41,587 nt of DNA from Thermoleophilia bacterium (GTDB taxonomy: Bacteria > Actinomycetota > Thermoleophilia > BMS3ABIN01): the NCBI GenBank assembly GCA_014859345.1, contig JACUUL010000011.1:1-41587 (forward strand), in the 5' to 3' direction. Under the pieces are notes generated by a model that worked only from the letters and a program-made list of their open reading frames with translations, was not told the DNA's origin and made no database searches. The position numbers and the translations under genes are program-made. Positions 37,257 to 41,587 of the stretch are shown here, one piece after another; within the stretch, counting starts at the first letter, position 1, and each line of letters begins with the position of its first letter.

Positions 37257-38090
37257 CTACTGCCCAAACTTCATGCGCAGCTGGACCTGATCTTCCATAA
37301 TCAGCTGCGAAAGCTCCTTCATCCTCTCGATCCTGGCGTTGAAACCGGCCACGTCAGCGCGGCGCTCCTGCCTGATCTCCTCACGCACCGCTTCCGAGTT
37401 CCCGAAAACCTCTGACAGGTCTGCCGAGGCGGCATCGATCCGGCCCTGATCGCCGGACGCGATCCCGGCGATGACCTCCTGCAGGCCGGATCCCAGACTG
37501 TCCAGGTTATCCAGGAAGCGTCCGTGCTCGAGCGACGCCGACGCCGGGGGAGTCATTTCTTCTGCCTGGACAAGCGCGTGACTTATGGTGCCGGCGAAGG
37601 CCTCAATAGCGGCGGTGAGCGCCACCTCGCTTTCGGCCTGCCTTGCCTGTGCGGCGAATTCCCCGGCCGCCTCCTCGTAGGCGGCGCTCACGGGCTCCAT
37701 CCGTTTGCGGTAGTTGCCAATGCCGATGAGCTCACCCAGGACCTGGGAGCCCTCCGCATACAGCTCAAGCAGGTGTTCCCTGAGCGGTTGAGCTGCCGGG
37801 GGCGTTTTCAGCTCCTCGATCTCCACCCGCCCCGCTTCGACGGCAAGCCTCTTTTCTTCAAGTCTTGATACTGCTTCTTCAAGCGCGGCCGCCTCTGTCC
37901 GCCCCAGGTCCTCAAGTACTTCATTAAGGTCAAGCAGCGCAGCGTCAGAGATTTGCTGGATGCGGCCCACTTCCGCCAGGTAGCCGTCGACAGCCATCGC
38001 CTCAGTGTAGGCGCAGCCTGCGGCGAATATTAATAAGAGAAACAGGGGCCAAAGAAGGACCGGCAGGCACTTTTTCCGCCGTGGTCTCAT
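37257..38090 (-). CDS. Putative lipoprotein, coiled-coil rich
   Basis: 277 residues. A basic N-terminus (RPRRKK), a hydrophobic stretch and a lipobox LIFAAGC (Cys about 26) mark it as a membrane-anchored lipoprotein. The rest is mostly helical, Ala/Glu-rich, with no cysteines and no recognised domain. Its function is unknown. Confidence 0.8.
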   Translation of the reverse strand: MRPRRKKCLPVLLWPLFLLLIFAAGCAYTEAMAVDGYLAEVGRIQQISDAALLDLNEVLEDLGRTEAAALEEAVSRLEEKRLAVEAGRVEIEELKTPPAAQPLREHLLELYAEGSQVLGELIGIGNYRKRMEPVSAAYEEAAGEFAAQARQAESEVALTAAIEAFAGTISHALVQAEEMTPPASASLEHGRFLDNLDSLGSGLQEVIAGIASGDQGRIDAASADLSEVFGNSEAVREEIRQERRADVAGFNARIERMKELSQLIMEDQVQLRMKFGQ

Positions 38091-38198
38091 CAGCTACCCG
38101 TACTACCGGCTTCTGGACGCCATTGAGCCCCGCAGGTATAGCTGACCCGGCCGTCTGTTATAACCCGGGAGCCCCGCAGCCGGGCAGAATGCGCGTGA

Positions 38199-38507
38199 TT
38201 ACCGCGCGCGGGGGGGGGTGTTAGCCATAAGGATATCGCTCTGGACACCGAAAAGTTCAAGCGATCGGGACCGGGCCACCGCCTGAGCCCGGGTGGCTGC
38301 CCCCAACTTTCTAAAAATCCGAGAGACATACGTCTTTACCGTCTCGGGGCTCAAAAAAAGCTGCCCGGCTATTTTCCTGTTGCTGAACCCCATCATGATA
38401 AATTTCAGAATCTCAACCTCGCGCTTGCTTAGTACGGCGCGGGTGCTGCCCCCGATCTCCTGCCGGTAGCCAAGGTGTCTGATGACCTTCCTCCCAATGC
38501 CGCTCAC
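38199..38507 (-). CDS. Stand-alone LuxR-type HTH regulator
   Basis: 102 residues from GTG 38507. A complete LuxR/GerE DNA-binding domain is present (LSKREVEILKFIMMGFSNRKIA, SPETVKTYVSRIFRKLGA). There is no receiver or ligand-binding domain, as in GerE-type single-domain regulators. A sigma70-like promoter just upstream puts the transcript start about 11 nt before the GTG, which explains the lack of a ribosome site. The C-terminal codons contain a tract of nine G on the plus strand (poly-Pro codons). The target is unknown; the neighbouring secreted giant is the nearest candidate. Confidence 0.75.
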   Translation of the reverse strand: MSGIGRKVIRHLGYRQEIGGSTRAVLSKREVEILKFIMMGFSNRKIAGQLFLSPETVKTYVSRIFRKLGAATRAQAVARSRSLELFGVQSDILMANTPPRAR

Positions 38508-38524
38508 AATACAAGAGGGAAAGA

Positions 38525-38553
38525 ATAATACGATTGAAGTTAATAAAAATCAA
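38525..38553 (-). promoter_or_regulatory. Sigma70-like promoter of the LuxR-type gene
   Basis: On the minus strand TTGATT (38553-38548), a 17-nt spacer and TATTAT (38530-38525) give optimal spacing in an AT-rich patch. The expected transcript start is near 38518. Confidence 0.6.
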
Positions 38554-38824
38554 TACGACCAGATATGTTTTTTTTATCATTGCACTTGTTTGCGGGCATT
38601 ACCCAGGATTTATCTTTCTGGATAACAACTCCGTGCCTGTCATCCAGGCCGCAGTTAAGAATCTGCCTTCAGCGTTGAAAAGGTTGATTTTCGTCTCCCC
38701 GTTTCCCAGAGATGACAACCTGGGCTCGGCAAATTGTTGTAAAGCTCCCATGACTTCCCAAGTCTTTCGATAAAGTGTCTTCTGACCCCGAAGAGATGCC
38801 GCCTGCCAGGAAAAATCGGCCAAT

Positions 38825-38875
38825 GTCCCCCATTTGGGGGACAAAATCCGGCAAAGTTCACCCGTTTGGGGGACA
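38825..38875. repeat. Dyad GTCCCCCA-TT-TGGGGGAC and downstream partial repeat
   Basis: A dyad with 8-bp perfect arms (38825-38842). The sequence TTTGGGGGACA recurs exactly at 38833-38843 and 38865-38875, 32 bp apart (about three helical turns). This looks like a pair of operator sites ahead of the secreted protein gene; the binding factor is unknown. Confidence 0.5.
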
Positions 38876-38952
38876 GACAGACCTCACCGGACGAGCTAGG
38901 GTTTTTGGGAAACCAAAGGCAGAGGAGCCTAATCCGGCAAAAGGGGTTAAAA

Positions 38953-41587
38953 GTGTTTTTTCCCAGGCTTAAAAAAAGAAAGCTTGCCATCCTGGCGGCC
39001 CTGGCTCTGGTTGTCTCGCTTACGGCCACGCTCATTCCGCAAAATGCGCTCTCCTACTTTATTGTTGGCGAGATCAAGCCGCCGCTCTTTACCATGATTC
39101 CGGCCATTCCCATGCCTGGGGAGGAGGAGGGGCACGAAGCCGCGGAGGCGCCCGAGGAGGCGCCGGCCGCAGCGGATGCCGGCGCCGGGGTCGGCTCTCC
39201 CGAGGGCGATTTCGGCTGGGCGGTTCTCCCTTTCGAGGACTGGTACCGGGGGGCGGATGACAATACCGCCTACCTCTTTTTCGAGCCGGAGCCGTATGAT
39301 GAATTTGATTTTGAGCTTATCGATATGGATGACTGGCTCTGGGACCTGGATCCCGCCTATGACCGGTCCTTGCCGGTGCTTCTGGTAAAGTTTGATCCGG
39401 ACGCGGCCCAGGAGCAAATAGCAGAGCTGCTTGCCCTTTACGGGGCGAACGATCTGGGAAGGGTGCCGGACAGCGGCATTTACAGGATACAGGATGCCGG
39501 CGGCCTGGGAAGGCTGCTGGTTGAAGGTCTGAAAGAAAGCGGCCTGGCCGTTTCCGTGCAGCGGGACCGCAGGTACGGTCCTGAGGTCATGGCCGAGGCC
39601 ATCGCCCAGGCGCTTGCGGCGCTTGATGAGCGGCTGGCTGAACGGGCCCTGGGGGCCGCCGCCGGCCAGGAAGCTGCCGGCTGGATAGCCTCCCCCATAG
39701 ATTACGTCAGGGATGAAACTGCCTATCCGGCCGGCTCCGATACGGAAACATCCGGCTGGAACGGCTCCCCGGCCAACGCCGATCCTGCCTTTATGATGAC
39801 ATCTGAAGAACAGGTCCAGGCCACGGCCCTGGAGCTGCCGCCAAAGGATCCGGAAGCATGGACTCCTCCGCTAAATACTCCCATTACTTTTGAAAGCGCC
39901 GTACTGGATGAGTACGGCAATCCGGTGCCGGGCACGGAAACGCAAGAGCCTGTCCCTGCCTATGATTACTACCCCGAACCTTACGCCGAGCCGGCCCCGC
40001 CTGCAGTCGCAGCGCCGGCGCCACCGGAAACATACCAGTCTGTGGAAGCCGCGCCCGCACCGTCGGGCTCTGACGATTTTGAGGCAGCTTCGCAGTCCGA
40101 ACCGCCGCCGGAGCCGGCAGTCACCCCGGATTCAGGCATCTCAGAAACAGGAGACTCCAGCCTGGTTTTACATCAAACCGTGGCCGCAGAGGAGACCGTT
40201 ACGGAGGCAGAGCCCGCGCCGGCAGATGAGATATCTTCCGAGGAAACCGGGCCTCTTGCTGAAACAGAGACAGATCCTCAATCAGAGGTTGAGGAACTTG
40301 AGCTAAAGAGCTTCGACTATGCCGAATTCACCGATTACTATGTGAGCCTGGGCTCGGTGGGCATCCGCTTTGCCGCTTCGGGCGCCCCGGGAGAGGAGCT
40401 GGCAAGCGTATCCTTAGGTGATAAGGGTTTCGGGATGGAGGCGCCGGCGGATGCAGAAAGCCGGACCGAACCGCAGCCGGTCCAGCAAAGCGGCAATTCC
40501 CTGGCGTACTCTTTGGCGAATGACATCATTACCTTTACGCCGCTTTTAAGTGGCCTGCTGGTGAGCATCGACACCTACGCGGAGGTATTCGGTCTGGACC
40601 TGCCCCTGTTTGGCCTTTTTGCCGAGCCGGCTGCAAACGGCATCATCTTCATAAACGCTGACACCGGCCAGAAAGCATTTGAGATCATACCGGGCAAGGG
40701 CGCCCCGGGGGGCCAGGCGATCGCGCTGCTGGAACTGGATGAGGCCGTCCGGCTTATACTAAGCAGCCGGGATGAGACCGGTAGCCAGCTTCCCTTTACC
40801 TTCGAGATCGTGCCTGCCGTTGTCCAGGAAAAGGTCGCCGGCCAGGTCATCCCCGGCCCTGCGGCCGGTTTCCGGGAGTACGACACACCCGAAGGCTACT
40901 TGGCAGTCGTCGATCTGGGTGGGGGCAGAATCTACTTTGAGCCTGTTCCCGGCGCCCCGGACTCAGCGTTAAGTCCGCTGACAATAGGCGACTTTACGGA
41001 GTTTGAAGGGGCGGCCGGAGACGCAGGCCTGCGCTTTAAGCAGGTCCCCTACGGCTTTGAGCAGGAGATCGTGCTCTCCGAACCGCCGGCCGCCAACCGT
41101 TTCGAGCTGCCGGTTTCGGTGGAGGGCCTGTTCCTCCAGCAGAACGAGGGCGGCTACATCGAGGTGCTGGACGGCGAGGGCAACCAGCTGGCTGTAATCA
41201 CGGCGCCCAGGATGTACGATTCCCGCCCGGCCACCCGGGGCGGCCCGGCAAGCTCCACCGGGCTTCTACTGGAGCTTGTTGAGGGCAAGGACGGCTGGCT
41301 GCTGGCGGTTACGGCCGATGAGGCCTGGCTCAATGATCCGGAGCGGGTTTATCCGGTGTTTATCGATCCGAGCGTGTCGGTCTGGTTCCCCAACAATGAC
41401 ATGCTGCCCACCTCCACGCCTACTTTCTTCTGGAGCACGGATTTTGAGAACACGATCACCCAAATAACCATTGGCACCGATCCGGGCTCGAAAGACCAGT
41501 GGGACTTACATACATTCCAGAACCAGGTTTACGCCTCCCCCGACCTTGGCCGCGTCTTTAGCTTTACGCTGCCTGCCACCAGCCAGC
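38953..41587 (+). CDS. N-terminal part of a very large secreted protein (RHS-like region at the cut end)
   Basis: The frame is fully open from GTG 38953 (AGGGG 7-8 nt upstream) to the window end: 878 codons so far, with no stop. Order: a Sec signal peptide (RLKKRK then a hydrophobic stretch, to about residue 33); an acidic Glu/Asp-rich region; a block at about 141-208 (PVLLVKFDPDAA, LLALYGAND, QRDRRYG) recalling subtilase-type prodomains; a long Pro/Glu/Ala low-complexity region (about 260-455); then beta-rich domains. Near residues 792-808 WLNDPERVYPVFIDPS matches the block often seen ahead of RHS/YD-repeat modules in wall-associated or polymorphic-toxin proteins. Function unknown; secreted or surface-attached is the safe reading. 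Confidence 0.75.
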   Translation, partial: MFFPRLKKRKLAILAALALVVSLTATLIPQNALSYFIVGEIKPPLFTMIPAIPMPGEEEGHEAAEAPEEAPAAADAGAGVGSPEGDFGWAVLPFEDWYRGADDNTAYLFFEPEPYDEFDFELIDMDDWLWDLDPAYDRSLPVLLVKFDPDAAQEQIAELLALYGANDLGRVPDSGIYRIQDAGGLGRLLVEGLKESGLAVSVQRDRRYGPEVMAEAIAQALAALDERLAERALGAAAGQEAAGWIASPIDYVRDETAYPAGSDTETSGWNGSPANADPAFMMTSEEQVQATALELPPKDPEAWTPPLNTPITFESAVLDEYGNPVPGTETQEPVPAYDYYPEPYAEPAPPAVAAPAPPETYQSVEAAPAPSGSDDFEAASQSEPPPEPAVTPDSGISETGDSSLVLHQTVAAEETVTEAEPAPADEISSEETGPLAETETDPQSEVEELELKSFDYAEFTDYYVSLGSVGIRFAASGAPGEELASVSLGDKGFGMEAPADAESRTEPQPVQQSGNSLAYSLANDIITFTPLLSGLLVSIDTYAEVFGLDLPLFGLFAEPAANGIIFINADTGQKAFEIIPGKGAPGGQAIALLELDEAVRLILSSRDETGSQLPFTFEIVPAVVQEKVAGQVIPGPAAGFREYDTPEGYLAVVDLGGGRIYFEPVPGAPDSALSPLTIGDFTEFEGAAGDAGLRFKQVPYGFEQEIVLSEPPAANRFELPVSVEGLFLQQNEGGYIEVLDGEGNQLAVITAPRMYDSRPATRGGPASSTGLLLELVEGKDGWLLAVTADEAWLNDPERVYPVFIDPSVSVWFPNNDMLPTSTPTFFWSTDFENTITQITIGTDPGSKDQWDLHTFQNQVYASPDLGRVFSFTLPATSQ

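Larger units (their letters stand above)
38508..38952. other. Divergent intergenic region, 445 bp
   Basis: It separates the LuxR-type gene from the large secreted protein gene. The left third is AT-rich and carries the regulator promoter. The right third carries a dyad and partial repeat of GGGGGACA type. No further gene is supported; two short plus-strand frames here look non-coding. No clear promoter for the rightward gene was found. Confidence 0.55.

Noticed and set aside
38534-38773. 79-codon plus-strand frame left of the secreted giant
   Set aside because: It overlaps the LuxR promoter region, has no ribosome site and no recognisable domain.

Overview
This 41.6 kb GC-rich window is mostly housekeeping DNA from an anaerobic or facultative bacterium. 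It is probably a deep-branching, actinobacterium-like lineage, but that placement is weak. It rests on high GC, a Gram-positive-style NlpC/P60 coiled-coil hydrolase, frequent GTG/TTG starts, near-leaderless transcripts, and an actinobacterial-looking LeuB and leucine attenuator. I see no rRNA, tRNA, CRISPR array, integrase or insertion sequence.

Layout. (1) 0.2-7.4 kb: a cyclase-family hydrolase and a DapA-like aldolase in one unit, a convergent amylo-alpha-1,6-glucosidase, a radical SAM protein, and an IlvD/Edd-family dehydratase. (2) 7.6-14.4 kb: a complete N-type (Na+-ATPase type) F1Fo operon, atpDCQRBEFAG, including an atpQ gene that appears to start at ATT and a c subunit with an unusual ion-site substitution. 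(3) 14.4-18 kb, minus strand: hom-thrC-apgM. (4) 18.1-20.8 kb: a secreted NlpC/P60 hydrolase divergent from a membrane diguanylate cyclase with a cysteine-rich domain. (5) 20.8-28.8 kb: a branched-chain amino acid cluster, leuA-leuC-leuD-leuB-ilvE-cimA, then a FAH-family enzyme. It is preceded by a sigma70-like promoter, a leucine-rich leader peptide and a terminator, which together look like a leucine attenuator. (6) 29-33.7 kb: a small membrane protein, dnaE, a roadblock-like protein and a one-TM protein. (7) 34-37 kb: tldD-tldE and an HU-type DNA-binding protein, ended by a 17-bp perfect hairpin. (8) 37.3-41.6 kb: a lipoprotein and a stand-alone LuxR-type HTH protein on the minus strand, then a very large secreted protein that runs off the window end.

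How the genes work together. LeuA makes isopropylmalate and CimA makes citramalate. LeuCD and LeuB can process both, and IlvE finishes the amino acids, so the cluster covers leucine and a pyruvate-derived route to isoleucine. Hom and ThrC make threonine. The N-ATPase is a self-contained ion-translocating ATPase whose b subunit carries the delta function.

The points most worth a second look are the leuA attenuator, the Met substitution at the helix-1 ion ligand of AtpE, the ATT start of atpQ, and the truncated secreted giant at the right edge.
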